This document shows positions 25,244 through 33,959 of a DNA stretch of 64,000 nucleotides, piece by piece. Within the stretch, counting starts at the first letter, position 1. The number at the start of each line of letters is the position of its first letter. The notes under the pieces were generated by a model. It was not told the origin of the DNA. It saw only the letters and a list, made by a program, of their open reading frames with translations, and made no database searches. The DNA lies in the NCBI RefSeq assembly GCF_003402235.1, contig NZ_QEWO01000005.1, positions 434,001 through 498,000 on the forward strand. The letters run 5' to 3'. Source of the stretch: Parahaliea mediterranea (GTDB lineage Bacteria > Pseudomonadota > Gammaproteobacteria > Pseudomonadales > Halieaceae). A program made the translations under genes and the position numbers.

Positions 25244-25357
25244 ATGGCGCAATACCCGCGGCGAAAGGTAACCCGGTGGCGGTCGGCCCTCGGCTGGCTC
25301 ACCGTGCTCTGCGGGGTGATGGTGCTGTACGCCTGGAGCTGGACGCTCGTCCTTTAA
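25244..25357 (+). CDS. small membrane peptide behind a Fur-type box
   Basis: A 37-residue reading frame: a basic N-terminus (MAQYPRRKVTRWR) then one hydrophobic helix (LGWLTVLCGVMVLYAWSWTLVL), as in small inner-membrane proteins. The ATG is preceded by GGCAGG. A longer TTG-started frame from 25157 would start inside the Fur-type box and is unlikely. It has no recognisable family and could be a chance frame; the Fur box upstream argues that something here is transcribed. Confidence 0.35.
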   Translation: MAQYPRRKVTRWRSALGWLTVLCGVMVLYAWSWTLVL

Positions 25358-25370
25358 CGGTACCGGTTCA

Positions 25371-26378
25371 CTAGTACAGGTTGTTCTTGTAGTCGTGGGC
25401 GAGTCCTTTCTCCATCAGTCCCGGTACCGAGGTGGCTACCCGCGTCAGCGTTGCCGCCAGCCCGCGCGATTTGTTCAGTTTGACGTGGGCTTTGAAAATG
25501 GCGGCGGCGTCAATGTCCGCTGGTGGCGGCCCGGCCGGCCATAGGCTGGCCCGCTGCAGGGCGGCGCTGGGTCGTAAGGTTGCCCGCCAGTCGCTGATCC
25601 TGGTGACCAGGTGGGGAACCCTGCCCTGCACGGCGAAGCCCTCGCTCACTGATTGATCCGTGGTGATGGTGGCGGTGCCGCTGAGTTCTACCACCTGTGT
25701 GCTGCCGGGCACCAGGGCCAGCAAGGCGACAGCCGGGCGCGACAAAATATTGCGGAAACTGTCGATACGGCGATTGCCGGGGCGATCGGGGTACCAGACG
25801 GCACCGCGATGCTCGGCCAGCAGGGCACCAGCGGGGTCGCCTTTGGGGCTGAGGTCCGCCCTGCCTTCACTGTCGATGGTGGCCAGTGCCATGAAGCGAC
25901 TGGCGGCGAGAAAACCGCTTTCGTCCTGGGGCGCGGGTGGTGTGTCCCCGGGCTGCCAGAATGCCGAGCGCATCAGCGCCTTGGCGCAGTGCAGATAGCA
26001 CTCATCGACCCGGACTTCCAACCACCCATCGGTGACGGCGCTGATGCGGCCGTTGACCCGCAGTGTTTCATTCATCCCCGGCAGCAGGAACAGGGAGCCA
26101 AAGGGCTGCCCGCTGTCGGGGGTGACGCCCTCGTCGAAGGCATCCAGCGGGACGCGCAGGCGCTGTGGATTGGAGGCATCGGCAAAGCCCGGGTCGCCAC
26201 CGGCGAGGCCGATCGCAACACCTTCCGTCCCGCCCAGCCCGGCGAACAGCAGCGGCGAGCGGGCAATCCAGCGCTGGGCGTGCTTGTCCATGTAGTCAAT
26301 GACTTTCAGGTCCCGCGGGCCGGGCAGCTTGCCCACCCGCTCCTGTACCGCCTTGAGTTGCGTCAGTTCGTCTGTCAC
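25371..26378 (-). CDS. pyridoxamine 5'-phosphate oxidase-like flavoprotein
   Basis: A 335-residue protein with two split-barrel (PNPOx-like) halves; the second half has FMALATIDSEGRADLSPKGDPAG and DRPGNRRIDSFRNILSRP, typical of FMN-binding members that use short-chain electron transfer or heme/F420 cofactors. The GTG start at 26378 overlaps the MFS gene's stop by four bases (GTGA), and AAGGAG precedes it, so the two are translationally coupled. Siderophore-utilising or heme-linked roles are suggested only by the Fur-type box before the pair. Confidence 0.75.
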   Translation of the reverse strand: MTDELTQLKAVQERVGKLPGPRDLKVIDYMDKHAQRWIARSPLLFAGLGGTEGVAIGLAGGDPGFADASNPQRLRVPLDAFDEGVTPDSGQPFGSLFLLPGMNETLRVNGRISAVTDGWLEVRVDECYLHCAKALMRSAFWQPGDTPPAPQDESGFLAASRFMALATIDSEGRADLSPKGDPAGALLAEHRGAVWYPDRPGNRRIDSFRNILSRPAVALLALVPGSTQVVELSGTATITTDQSVSEGFAVQGRVPHLVTRISDWRATLRPSAALQRASLWPAGPPPADIDAAAIFKAHVKLNKSRGLAATLTRVATSVPGLMEKGLAHDYKNNLY

Positions 26379-27607
26379 GGCGTGCTCCTTGTTACCCAGC
26401 CTGCGGCCAGTAGCAGTATGCCAATCATAAGGTAGGGCGCGCCCACGGAAACACTGTAGATCAGCGTCCCGGCGAGCGGCCCCGCAACGGCGCCGAGCCC
26501 CTGCATGGCGCTGACAGTGCCCGCTGCTACACCCTGTTCGTGAGCGTCAACGGCGTTGGCCGCCAGGGCGGAGACCGACGGATAGACCCAGCCCATGCCG
26601 GCGGCGGCAATGCCATAGCACAGCCACAGGCTCCAGCTGTCGCTGCTGAAGGCGGCGCAGACAAAGCCCAGGGCGGCGACGCTCGCGCCGGCGCGAATCA
26701 GGCGCAGCGGGGGCCAGTTGAGCCAGCGCAGCACGCTCTGCGAAATCACCAGTGCCACGCCCACCACGGTCAGGGCGATGCCGGCCGCCTGTGCCGCGGC
26801 GCCCGCGCTGAGCCCGAGGCGGTCCAGGGCGTAAAACCCCACCGTAACCTGGGCGATGGTCACACTGAAGGCGGCCACAAAGGCCAGCAGTGCGCTCTGG
26901 CGCAGGCGCGGGTCGGCCAGGCGCGGCGGGGCCGTGGTGGCGGGGGCGCGCTGTTCCTGCCGGGGCAGTATCCACCACAGGGCGAACAGCGCCAGCACCG
27001 GCATCACAGCGGTGATGTACAGCGGCACACTCAGCCCCATGGGTGCCAGCAGGCCGACAAAGCCAGGCCCCAGCACCATGCCGGCACCACTGGCGGCACC
27101 GATCGCCGCCATGGCGCCGGCGCGCCGGGCGGGTTCAACGTGGTCGGCCACCAGCGCCGCCGCCGTGGCCGGCACTGCCGCGTAGAACAGGCCCACCAGG
27201 CCGCGCCCCAGCACCAATCCGGCAAAGGCCAGCCACGCCGGTAGCGCAGTGCCCAGGGCGTAGTCGATGAACAGGCAGAGCAGGAAGTAGCACAGCGCAA
27301 AACCGCTGAGGCCGGCCAGTATCACCGGGCGGCGTCCGCGTCGGTCGCTGAGGCCGCCCCACCAACGGGCCGCGGCAATCCAGGTGAGCCCGCCCGCCGT
27401 CACCGTGACCCCGATGTGCCAGGGTTGCAGCGACAGGGTGTGCGCCACCGGCCCCACCAGGGCCACAAAGGCCATGATGGCCATAGTGCAGGTGAAGGTT
27501 TCAAACATCAGTGGCGCCAAGCTGAAGGGGCGGGCGCCGGTGGCGGCTGCCGTGCCAATGGCGGTGGGCGTTTCGGGCCCGTCGGCGCGGGGCAGTGTTT
27601 GGTCCAT
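26375..27607 (-). CDS. MFS transporter
   Basis: A 410-residue major facilitator protein with about 12 hydrophobic helices. The cytoplasmic loop WWGGLSDRRGRRPVIL between helices 2 and 3 is the family signature, typical of drug or siderophore exporters. The charged N-terminal tail is about 28 residues. The divergent box at 27710-27728 lies 102 bp before its start, suggesting iron control. Export of a siderophore-like compound is plausible but unproved. Confidence 0.82.
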   Translation of the reverse strand: MDQTLPRADGPETPTAIGTAAATGARPFSLAPLMFETFTCTMAIMAFVALVGPVAHTLSLQPWHIGVTVTAGGLTWIAAARWWGGLSDRRGRRPVILAGLSGFALCYFLLCLFIDYALGTALPAWLAFAGLVLGRGLVGLFYAAVPATAAALVADHVEPARRAGAMAAIGAASGAGMVLGPGFVGLLAPMGLSVPLYITAVMPVLALFALWWILPRQEQRAPATTAPPRLADPRLRQSALLAFVAAFSVTIAQVTVGFYALDRLGLSAGAAAQAAGIALTVVGVALVISQSVLRWLNWPPLRLIRAGASVAALGFVCAAFSSDSWSLWLCYGIAAAGMGWVYPSVSALAANAVDAHEQGVAAGTVSAMQGLGAVAGPLAGTLIYSVSVGAPYLMIGILLLAAGWVTRSTP

Positions 27608-27709
27608 GGTCGGTCTCGTCCGGGTTTGAGGTGGCCGAAGGCGGGCAACGGCGTGAATGTGGCCAATTTGTAGGCCGGCACTTGCTTGTAGGGTGAATAT
27701 AATCTAAAA

Positions 27710-27728
27710 GATAATAATTATCATTTGC
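27710..27728 (+). promoter_or_regulatory. Fur box between MFS and the NiSOD operon
   Basis: GATAATAATTATCATTTGC matches the Fur consensus at 15 of 19 positions, the best in the window. It sits between divergent starts at 27607 and 27750, only 22 bp before the first gene of the sodN operon, where bound repressor would block the promoter. Confidence 0.75.
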
Positions 27729-27749
27729 GAATTTGGCAGGGAGGTGGGT

Positions 27750-28199
27750 ATGGACGAGCAATGGAAGCAAACCATCGTTTCGGGCAACAAGGCCTACGCT
27801 CAGCAGGACCACCTGAATGCCGAGCGGCACTACCTGCAGGCCTGCGAGCAGGCCGAGCAGCTGCTGCTGGCCTGGCGCGACGTTGAATGCGCCACGGCGG
27901 CGGTGGCGGTGAGCTACCAGAACCTGGCGGACCTGTATTTCACCCAGTCGCGGATCAACGCGGGTATCACCGCCTACCGGCGCCTGCAGGATTTACTGCT
28001 GGATTTCCGCCACGGTCGCGGGCGCAGCCTTGAGGCGCGCAGGGCCGCCGAGTGCGCCATCCGCAGGCTGGGGGCGGAAATTCTCTACAAGCTGAAGCGG
28101 CTGGGCCAGCTGTCGAGCGCATCGCGGCAACGGCTGGAAGCGCTGGCACAAAAAACCCAATTGGCAACATCACACCACGAGGAGGTTACATGCCATTGA
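27750..28199 (+). CDS. TPR-like protein (DUF2753-like), first gene of NiSOD operon
   Basis: A 149-residue soluble helical protein. The pattern SGNKAYAQQDHLNAERHYLQACEQAE followed by VSYQNLADLYFTQSRINAGITAYRRLQDLL is that of tetratricopeptide helices and resembles DUF2753 proteins of other gammaproteobacteria (recalled, not searched). ATG 27750 has GGGAGG five bases upstream. It overlaps the next gene by ten bases. In Pseudomonas a helical protein, FagA, similarly leads a Fur-regulated superoxide dismutase operon, so a related helper role is possible. Confidence 0.7.
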   Translation: MDEQWKQTIVSGNKAYAQQDHLNAERHYLQACEQAEQLLLAWRDVECATAAVAVSYQNLADLYFTQSRINAGITAYRRLQDLLLDFRHGRGRSLEARRAAECAIRRLGAEILYKLKRLGQLSSASRQRLEALAQKTQLATSHHEEVTCH

Positions 28200-28396
28200 A
28201 ACACGTTGAACACGGCGTTCTTGGGGCGCTGACACTGGCCTTGGCGCCGGTGCTGCAGGCCCACCCGGGGCATGACCACGGGCACTGGTTCAGCCCCACG
28301 GTGCACGCCCTGACCCTGCTGGCCGTGGGTTTGGTGGCGGCCCTTGCGGTGCGCGCGCTGCGCAAGCGCGGCGCACGACAATCACAGGGAAAATAG
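28190..28396 (+). CDS. small histidine-rich membrane protein
   Basis: A 68-residue protein with a signal-like N-terminal helix ending at LQA, then HPGHDHGHW, then a second hydrophobic helix and a basic tail (RALRKRGARQ). The histidine cluster would face the periplasm and could bind nickel or another metal. GAGGAGG is correctly placed before the ATG, inside the end of the previous gene. Its position directly before sodN suggests a part in metal supply, which is inference. Confidence 0.65.
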   Translation: MPLKHVEHGVLGALTLALAPVLQAHPGHDHGHWFSPTVHALTLLAVGLVAALAVRALRKRGARQSQGK

Positions 28397-28406
28397 GGAG
28401 CACACC

Positions 28407-28910
28407 ATGTTGCTGCATACGCTGATACGGCGCCTGGAGGCGCACAACGCTCTGCCCACGCTGGCGGCACACTGCGATATTCCGTGCAAAATCTACGATC
28501 CGATCTCGGCGCAACTGGCGGCCTTGAGTGTGATCCGTTTCATGGACCTGATTGCCGAGCTTGCGGCAAAAGACAGCCTGAGCCTGGCCGACCAGGCCCA
28601 GCTCAGCCGGCTGGTGACGGAAAAGGAAACCCACGCCGAGAAGGCCAAGCACGAGGTGCGGGTGATCTGGGGGGACTATTTCAAGCAGCCGCAGTTCGAG
28701 AAATTCCCTGACACCCACGCGTTGGTACACAGCATCATGCTGGCGGGTTCGGCCTGTAAACAGGGGCTGGAGCGCGATAAGGGCGTCAAGTTGCTGGAAC
28801 TGATCAACCAGTTTGCCGAGGCTTTCTGGACCACCAAGGACGTGGCGACCTTTACCGCCACCTGCCCCTATCCGCCGGCGGAGGCGGTGGTTTACCCCAA
28901 GCTGGATTAG
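28407..28910 (+). CDS. sodN: nickel superoxide dismutase precursor
   Basis: A 167-residue protein. Residues 22-30 read HCDIPCKIY, the nickel hook of NiSOD (His1, Cys2 and Cys6 of the mature enzyme); the preceding 21 residues are the propeptide that must be removed to free His22. The remainder (VIRFMDLIAEL, ETHAEKAKHEVRVIWGDYFK, KLLELINQFAEAFWTTK) is the four-helix bundle. It dismutates superoxide using nickel. It is directly followed by the maturation protease gene and preceded by a small His-rich protein. The upstream Fur box implies induction under iron shortage. Confidence 0.93.
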   Translation: MLLHTLIRRLEAHNALPTLAAHCDIPCKIYDPISAQLAALSVIRFMDLIAELAAKDSLSLADQAQLSRLVTEKETHAEKAKHEVRVIWGDYFKQPQFEKFPDTHALVHSIMLAGSACKQGLERDKGVKLLELINQFAEAFWTTKDVATFTATCPYPPAEAVVYPKLD

Positions 28911-28914
28911 CGCC

Positions 28915-29205
28915 ATGCCCCTGCGGCTGTTTCGCGTAACGGGGCACAGCATGTGCCCCTATCTCAATGACGGCGACTACGTGGTCACCCGTCGCTGTAC
29001 GGCTGACGCCCTGCGTGAAGGTGACGTGATCGCTGTGGCACACCAGCGCCTGGGGCCGATCATCAAGCGTATCGCCGCCATTCAGGCGGGCCATACCCTG
29101 CAACTGGCCGGCGACAACAGCGCCGCCAGCACGGCCAGCGAGTGTATCGGGGCGGTGCCCGGCGCCAGCGTGCTGGGCCGGGTGGTCTGGCGCATCCGTC
29201 GTTAG
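28915..29205 (+). CDS. sodX: NiSOD maturation protease (S24/S26 signal-peptidase-like)
   Basis: A 96-residue peptidase: the catalytic serine is in VTGHSMCPYLNDGDYVVT and the catalytic lysine in PIIKRIAAI, followed by GDNSAASTASE, the standard S24/S26 box order. In species with NiSOD this small enzyme trims the propeptide of SodN. It starts four bases after sodN. Its end overlaps the end of the convergent TonB receptor gene by four bases. Confidence 0.9.
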   Translation: MPLRLFRVTGHSMCPYLNDGDYVVTRRCTADALREGDVIAVAHQRLGPIIKRIAAIQAGHTLQLAGDNSAASTASECIGAVPGASVLGRVVWRIRR

Positions 29206-31328
29206 AACTCCGCCGATACCTCCACGCCCATGGCGCGCGGATCGCCGATGAAAGCCGAGTTGGCGTTGCTGATGCCGGTGAGATATTCCTCGTCGAACAG
29301 GTTGTTGGCATAGGCACTGACGCGGACGTGGCCGAAGTCGTAGCCGACCTTGGCATCCACGACAAAGCTGCTGTCGACTTCGAGGTCGTCGGCGTTATCG
29401 ACACTCCGGTAGAAGCTGTCCGTGTAACTGGAAGCCAGACTGGCGAAGAAGCCGGAGTCGTGGCGATATTCGCCGCCCAGTGAGGCGGTGACCTCGGGTG
29501 CTTCGGAGTACTGGTTGCCCTCGCAGCTACCGTTGATGCAGTCCTCTGCGGGAAAATCCCCCAACTCGGTTTCCAGCAGGCCCAGGGAGCCATAGATGCG
29601 CAGCCCGTTGTCGAAGGCGTACTGGGCTTCAATTTCGGCGCCCCAGGATTCGGAGTCACCGGCGTTCAGGGTATTCGTCAGGGGTGCGAAATCCGGGTTG
29701 GTTACGGTGATTTGCTGATCGGTGTAATCGTTGTAGAACACGTTGGCGCCCAGCAGCAAGCGATTATTCAGCGCGGAAATGCGATAGGCGATTTCATAGG
29801 CCCAGACAAATTCCGGATCGACATCAACCAGCCCCCCTTCGCTTCCCAGGCGGCGCTCGGCAAAGCCCTGGCGGTAGCCGCGACTGGCGGTAGCGGCCAG
29901 GGTCTGGTTGTCGGTGATATCCAGGGACAGTCCGGCCTTGGGCAGGAACACATCAAAGCCGGATTCCAGGTCGTATTGGCTGCCGCCGCTCAGTGCCGAT
30001 TCGATATCGGCCTGGTTGCGTACGGTGTCATCCTGGTAGCGGCCGCCGAACAACAGCGATAGTGAATCCGTCAGGCGATAGCGGAAGTCGGCGTAGGCCG
30101 CCCAGGTTTCGGTGCTGTTGTCGAAGGTGCCATCCTGCACAGGGAAGGCCTGGTAGTACAGGATGTAGGATTCGGAATGCTGGTCAAAGTCGCCATAGAA
30201 CAGGCCGGCGACGCCGGTGAGGCCGGCGATTTCCTCGTTCATCTCCAGTCGGAATTCCTGCATGAAGTCGCCGTCCATGCGGTTGTCCTGGCGGAAGAAC
30301 ACATCCGCGGCCGAGGGCACGCTGGTGATTTCCAGGTCGGTATCGTTGTAGCCGGTGATTGAGCGCAGCACCATGCCGTTGCCCAGCGCGTAGCCGATGT
30401 CGAGGTTGTAGTTCTGCAGGTTCATCTCGCGCTTTTCCGCGAACTGGGAGCTGGCGGCGAACTCGCGGTCGTAGAAGTCGGGGCCGGAAACCGGCGACGA
30501 AGCGGGCGCATCGAAGATGTCGCTGACGGTGAGCAGCACTTCCAGCCCATCCAGGCTTTTGGGCGTGTACAGCAGCTTGCCGCGGATATTGTGGTACTCG
30601 TCTTCGGCGAAAATTTCATTGGCCGGGTCGGTAAAGTCGATGTCGGCGGTTTTCTCCGCGTACTCGCCGCTCAGGCGGAAAGCCAGCTGATCCTTGATAA
30701 GGGGCATGGACACCGCGCCGGCCACTTCCTTGCGCTCCAACTCGCCATACAGCGCGCGGAACTTGTACTCGGGCTCAAAGGTTGGGTCCTGGGTTTTGAT
30801 GTTCACCGTACCGGCCAGTGCATTGCGGCCCTGGGTGGTGCCCTGGGGGCCGCGGTGTACTTCCAACTGCTCCACGTCCCACAGGCCGCGGGAGCCGCGC
30901 TTGAGACCCTCCGCTGACTGGGTGACGCCGTCGATTACCACGGAAATCAGTGCCGCCGAGTTGGAGGGCTGGGTAACGCCATCGGCGTTCAGGCCGCGAA
31001 TGGCGATGCTCTTGCTGCCGGCGCCCTGGGAGAAGGCGCGCACATTGGCCAGGCGCTTGTAGGCGTCGCTGGTGTCGGCGATGTCGTAGCCGTCCAGGTC
31101 CTCCGCGGTGACAATGCCCACGCTGCTGAAGGTCTCAAGATAGGGGCGCTTGAGCTTCTCGCCGTACACCAGGATATGTTCCAGGCGCTCGTCCGTATCG
31201 CCGGTGGCACTGCGGGCACCAGCGTCGGCGTCGCTCTGTGCCAGGACGGTGCCCGACAGGCCCAGTGAGCCGATCAGGGCGGGTAGGAGTTTACGGCGCC
31301 AGCGGCGGCCTTGGGTAGGGTCGGGCAT
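29202..31328 (-). CDS. TonB-dependent receptor, probable ferric-siderophore type
   Basis: A 708-residue receptor with a basic-hydrophobic signal peptide ending at VLAQ, a TonB-box-like region EHILVYGEK, a plug (SIAIRGLNADG, VEQLEVHRGPQGTTQGRNALAGTVNIKT) and a beta-barrel ending in phenylalanine as outer-membrane proteins do. It lies 98 bp after a PepSY membrane gene, with a Fur-like box in that gap. The neighbourhood suggests ferric-siderophore uptake. Confidence 0.9.
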   Translation of the reverse strand: MPDPTQGRRWRRKLLPALIGSLGLSGTVLAQSDADAGARSATGDTDERLEHILVYGEKLKRPYLETFSSVGIVTAEDLDGYDIADTSDAYKRLANVRAFSQGAGSKSIAIRGLNADGVTQPSNSAALISVVIDGVTQSAEGLKRGSRGLWDVEQLEVHRGPQGTTQGRNALAGTVNIKTQDPTFEPEYKFRALYGELERKEVAGAVSMPLIKDQLAFRLSGEYAEKTADIDFTDPANEIFAEDEYHNIRGKLLYTPKSLDGLEVLLTVSDIFDAPASSPVSGPDFYDREFAASSQFAEKREMNLQNYNLDIGYALGNGMVLRSITGYNDTDLEITSVPSAADVFFRQDNRMDGDFMQEFRLEMNEEIAGLTGVAGLFYGDFDQHSESYILYYQAFPVQDGTFDNSTETWAAYADFRYRLTDSLSLLFGGRYQDDTVRNQADIESALSGGSQYDLESGFDVFLPKAGLSLDITDNQTLAATASRGYRQGFAERRLGSEGGLVDVDPEFVWAYEIAYRISALNNRLLLGANVFYNDYTDQQITVTNPDFAPLTNTLNAGDSESWGAEIEAQYAFDNGLRIYGSLGLLETELGDFPAEDCINGSCEGNQYSEAPEVTASLGGEYRHDSGFFASLASSYTDSFYRSVDNADDLEVDSSFVVDAKVGYDFGHVRVSAYANNLFDEEYLTGISNANSAFIGDPRAMGVEVSAEF

Positions 31329-31394
31329 GGGGTGCTCCTGCTACGGGATAAGGGCTATTGTCTGCAAAGTGGAGAAGTGTGGTGGCGCCGGATG

Positions 31395-31413
31395 GTAAAT
31401 GACAAGCGTTATC
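31395..31413 (-). promoter_or_regulatory. candidate Fur box before the TonB receptor gene
   Basis: Read on the minus strand, GATAACGCTTGTCATTTAC matches the Fur consensus at 13 of 19 positions. It is 67 bp upstream of the receptor start at 31328. The centre is poor, so this is moderate evidence. Confidence 0.45.
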
Positions 31414-31426
31414 AGTCCGTTTGGCA

Positions 31427-33061
31427 TTATGCACGCTCCAGGGTCCGGGCGTCCGCGCGCAGGGGCGGTGCCGCCGGTGCGACACACCAGATGCTGTCGA
31501 TGGGCGCCCGGTGAATGCGCTGCGCTGTGCGTCGCGCCAGCAGGGCCAGCACCCCGGCGCCGAGTGCCGCCACAACATCCACAATGAGGCCGCCGTCGCG
31601 GTGATTCCAGCTGAGCCCCGGCAGCGCCAGAGCCGCCAGGCTGGCCAGCGGTATGAGGCCGGTGGCCAGGGCCGCGGCGCGCAACAGCTCAACGGCGCCG
31701 TTTGCGGTGCCGCGCAGAAAAGCCCAGCCGATGCAGGCGCAGAACACCAGATAATAGATAACCGTGTGCCAGTGGCCGATGGGTGACACCAGCGCCGGCA
31801 GCACCTTGGCGGCGGCAATGCTGGTGGAAATACCGGCTACGCAGCCCAGCGCCACCCCCACGGTCAGCGGCCCCAGAAAACGCGCCGACGGGCGCTGCAC
31901 GGCCGTTTCGGTGGCTGCTTTCTTCTGCTTTTTGCGCCGGGTTTCCAGCCACAGCAGGTTGCCGGTGTAAAACAGCACAGCGCCGCCCAAGCCCAGGAAG
32001 AAATAGGCCCAGCGTACTGTGTTACCGCCGTAGGAGCCGAAGTGCAGGGTAAAAAAGCTGGTGAGGGTAGCGCCCCAGCCATCTTGCATGCCGGGCATGT
32101 AGTCAGTCGCCACGATATCGCCGCTGTACGGGTCAAGCCCTACCACCCCGCCGTCGGGTGAGCGGTTGCCGTAGCGGGGGTTGCTGCCAAACACCATCAG
32201 GGAGGGACCCTGCCTCGGCGCTGTACTGATTATCATGCGCTGGGGCTGGAATTCGGGTTGCTGCTCGCGCATACGTGCCACCAGCGCTGCCGGTGACAGC
32301 CTGGCGCCGGTATTTTCCGCGCTGCCTGCTTCGCGGGAAGGCTGGGTGAGGGCGTTTTCTCCGCGGTACACCAGGGCTTCCTGAGCGTCGTAGATCTGGT
32401 CGTGGAAGGCGAAGATGACCGATGTCAGCGCCATGATGAGGTGAAAGGGAAGGCTGAAAATGCCGAGCAGGTTGTGGAAGTCCAGCCACAACCGCTTCAG
32501 GTTCTTGCCCAGCCGAAAGGCGAACAGATCTTTCACCAGGGTCGGAACAAGTACGATCACCCCGGACACCAACGCCACCCCGTAAAGCAGGGCAACGGCG
32601 CCCATGATGGGCATGGCGATCTCGTGGGGCAGCATCAGGCCCACCTGGCGGTGCAGATCGTCCACCAGCTGCGATACCGGCGAGGCGCCGCTCTCGCCAA
32701 CCACCAGGCTGCCATCGGCGGTGAGGTTGGCGTGCATGAATTGCGGCGGGTCGTGGTCGTGGGCGTCGGGGTTGGGCAATTGCCAAGACATCCGCGCCGG
32801 GAACTGGGCATTGGGCTGGAACACAATCTGGTAGCCGTCGCGGGCGTCCGGGTAGTCGGCCAGCACGCGGTCGATCAGTTGCTGGGTGTCCTGCAGTGGC
32901 GTGGGCGCGCCGAAGGGTGAGGGCGGCGAGGCCCAGTGCTGCAGGGGCTTTTCGAACATGGTGATGGCGCCGGCATAGAAGGCAATAAACAGCAGCAGGC
33001 CGCTAACGATGCCGGTCCAGGTGTGTACGTCTTTGTAGAGTTTGATGATGTCACTGCGCAT
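31427..33061 (-). CDS. PepSY-associated membrane protein (iron-uptake linked)
   Basis: A 544-residue inner-membrane protein. The start IIKLYKDVHTWTGIVSGLLLFIAFYAGAI is the PepSY-associated TM signature, and LWLDFHNLLGIFSLPFHLIMALTSVIF with LHFGSYGGNTVRWAYFFLGL gives the further helices with histidines that may bind heme. Such proteins are thought to reduce ferric siderophores at the membrane. C-terminal helices follow a basic loop (RRKKQKK). ATG 33061 is chosen because the motif starts at once; the ribosome-binding site is weak. It belongs to the minus-strand unit with two small membrane genes and the TonB receptor. Confidence 0.85.
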   Translation of the reverse strand: MRSDIIKLYKDVHTWTGIVSGLLLFIAFYAGAITMFEKPLQHWASPPSPFGAPTPLQDTQQLIDRVLADYPDARDGYQIVFQPNAQFPARMSWQLPNPDAHDHDPPQFMHANLTADGSLVVGESGASPVSQLVDDLHRQVGLMLPHEIAMPIMGAVALLYGVALVSGVIVLVPTLVKDLFAFRLGKNLKRLWLDFHNLLGIFSLPFHLIMALTSVIFAFHDQIYDAQEALVYRGENALTQPSREAGSAENTGARLSPAALVARMREQQPEFQPQRMIISTAPRQGPSLMVFGSNPRYGNRSPDGGVVGLDPYSGDIVATDYMPGMQDGWGATLTSFFTLHFGSYGGNTVRWAYFFLGLGGAVLFYTGNLLWLETRRKKQKKAATETAVQRPSARFLGPLTVGVALGCVAGISTSIAAAKVLPALVSPIGHWHTVIYYLVFCACIGWAFLRGTANGAVELLRAAALATGLIPLASLAALALPGLSWNHRDGGLIVDVVAALGAGVLALLARRTAQRIHRAPIDSIWCVAPAAPPLRADARTLERA

Positions 33062-33146
33062 GCGATGTGCCTGTGCGTTAGGGGTGGGCCCGCTTGTGTG
33101 ATGGCCCGTCAGGCGGGCGGAAAGTGCAGTTGGGCGGCCACGGCGA

Positions 33147-33425
33147 CTAGATGACCAACAGGCCCCAGGCCAGCAGGTTTGCAGCGCCCAGAACAAGCCA
33201 GGCCTGGGCGGTGGAGCGGAACAGGAAGCAGGTGCTGAGAATGGTCACCAGCAACGGCGACACCATCCACATGGTGAACTGGTGCTGCAGGCTGTAGGGC
33301 GTGGTGCCTTGCAGGCCGTAGCGCACCAGCAGGCCGCCAAGGCTGAGGGCCAGCAGAAAGCCCAGTATGAGGCCGGCGCTGGCCTTGCCGAGCCAGTCGT
33401 GGCTGCTGTAACGAAAGGGCTTCAT
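33147..33425 (-). CDS. small membrane protein of iron-uptake operon (DUF3649-like)
   Basis: A 92-residue protein with three hydrophobic helices (KASAGLILGFLLALSLGGLL; MWMVSPLLVTILSTCFLF; AWLVLGAANLLAWGLLVI). Size, order and context match the small DUF3649-type proteins found before PepSY genes in siderophore operons; the match is by pattern and context. Its ATG overlaps the previous gene's stop by four bases. Likely a subunit or helper of the membrane reductase. Confidence 0.65.
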   Translation of the reverse strand: MKPFRYSSHDWLGKASAGLILGFLLALSLGGLLVRYGLQGTTPYSLQHQFTMWMVSPLLVTILSTCFLFRSTAQAWLVLGAANLLAWGLLVI

Positions 33426-33703
33426 GCGGCGCCCCCCGACCGGTGGCGCAGGTAGGCAACTGCCAGTGGCGGCAGCGACCACAGCAGCATCAGCGCTGTC
33501 AGCAGAAGAAATACCGAGGTGGCCGATCCGAAGTATCGGTTCAGCAGATAGAAGCTGACACCTACCAGGGCACAGCCAGACAGGGCGAGGGTGCGGGCCG
33601 GCAGGGTGCGCGTGGTCAGTTTCTGGTGCGGGCTGGCCAGGTACAGGCCGAGGGCCGCGGCGATCAGGCAGGCAAGGGTGGCCAGCGCCAACAGGGTGTT
33701 CAC
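33422..33703 (-). CDS. small membrane protein of iron-uptake operon (DUF3325-like)
   Basis: A 93-residue protein with three hydrophobic segments (TLLALATLACLIAAALGLYLA; LALSGCALVGVSFYLL; SVFLLLTALMLLWSLPPLAVAYL). It resembles the DUF3325 partners of PepSY proteins in length and layout. The GTG start at 33703 has GGAG eight bases upstream. It is the first gene of the minus-strand unit, divergent from the TonB receptor at 33960 across a Fur-like box. Confidence 0.6.
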   Translation of the reverse strand: MNTLLALATLACLIAAALGLYLASPHQKLTTRTLPARTLALSGCALVGVSFYLLNRYFGSATSVFLLLTALMLLWSLPPLAVAYLRHRSGGAA

Positions 33704-33822
33704 AGCAATGTCTCCGGGTTTGGCGCAGCCTGGCACCGGGCCGGGCGCTTGCCAGCGCGGGCCGGGCCGGGGCGGCTGCAACGGCGGCAAATTATCGCAC
33801 TCGCATACATGATATTGCAATT

Positions 33823-33841
33823 GCATCTGATTCTCATTTAT
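33823..33841 (+). promoter_or_regulatory. candidate Fur box between divergent iron-uptake units
   Basis: GCATCTGATTCTCATTTAT agrees with the 19-bp consensus at 10 positions, with a good TGATTCTCATT core. It lies between the divergent starts at 33703 and 33960, where one box could serve both. Confidence 0.45.
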
Positions 33842-33959
33842 ATTCTCGCGCCTGAACTGTCAGCCGCTGCGCCAGCAGCACAAGGCACCAGGGGGGTGCC
33901 CGGCGTGGTGGACACCTGCAATGCCTGAGCAACCGGGCAATTACCACGAGGCACATCCC

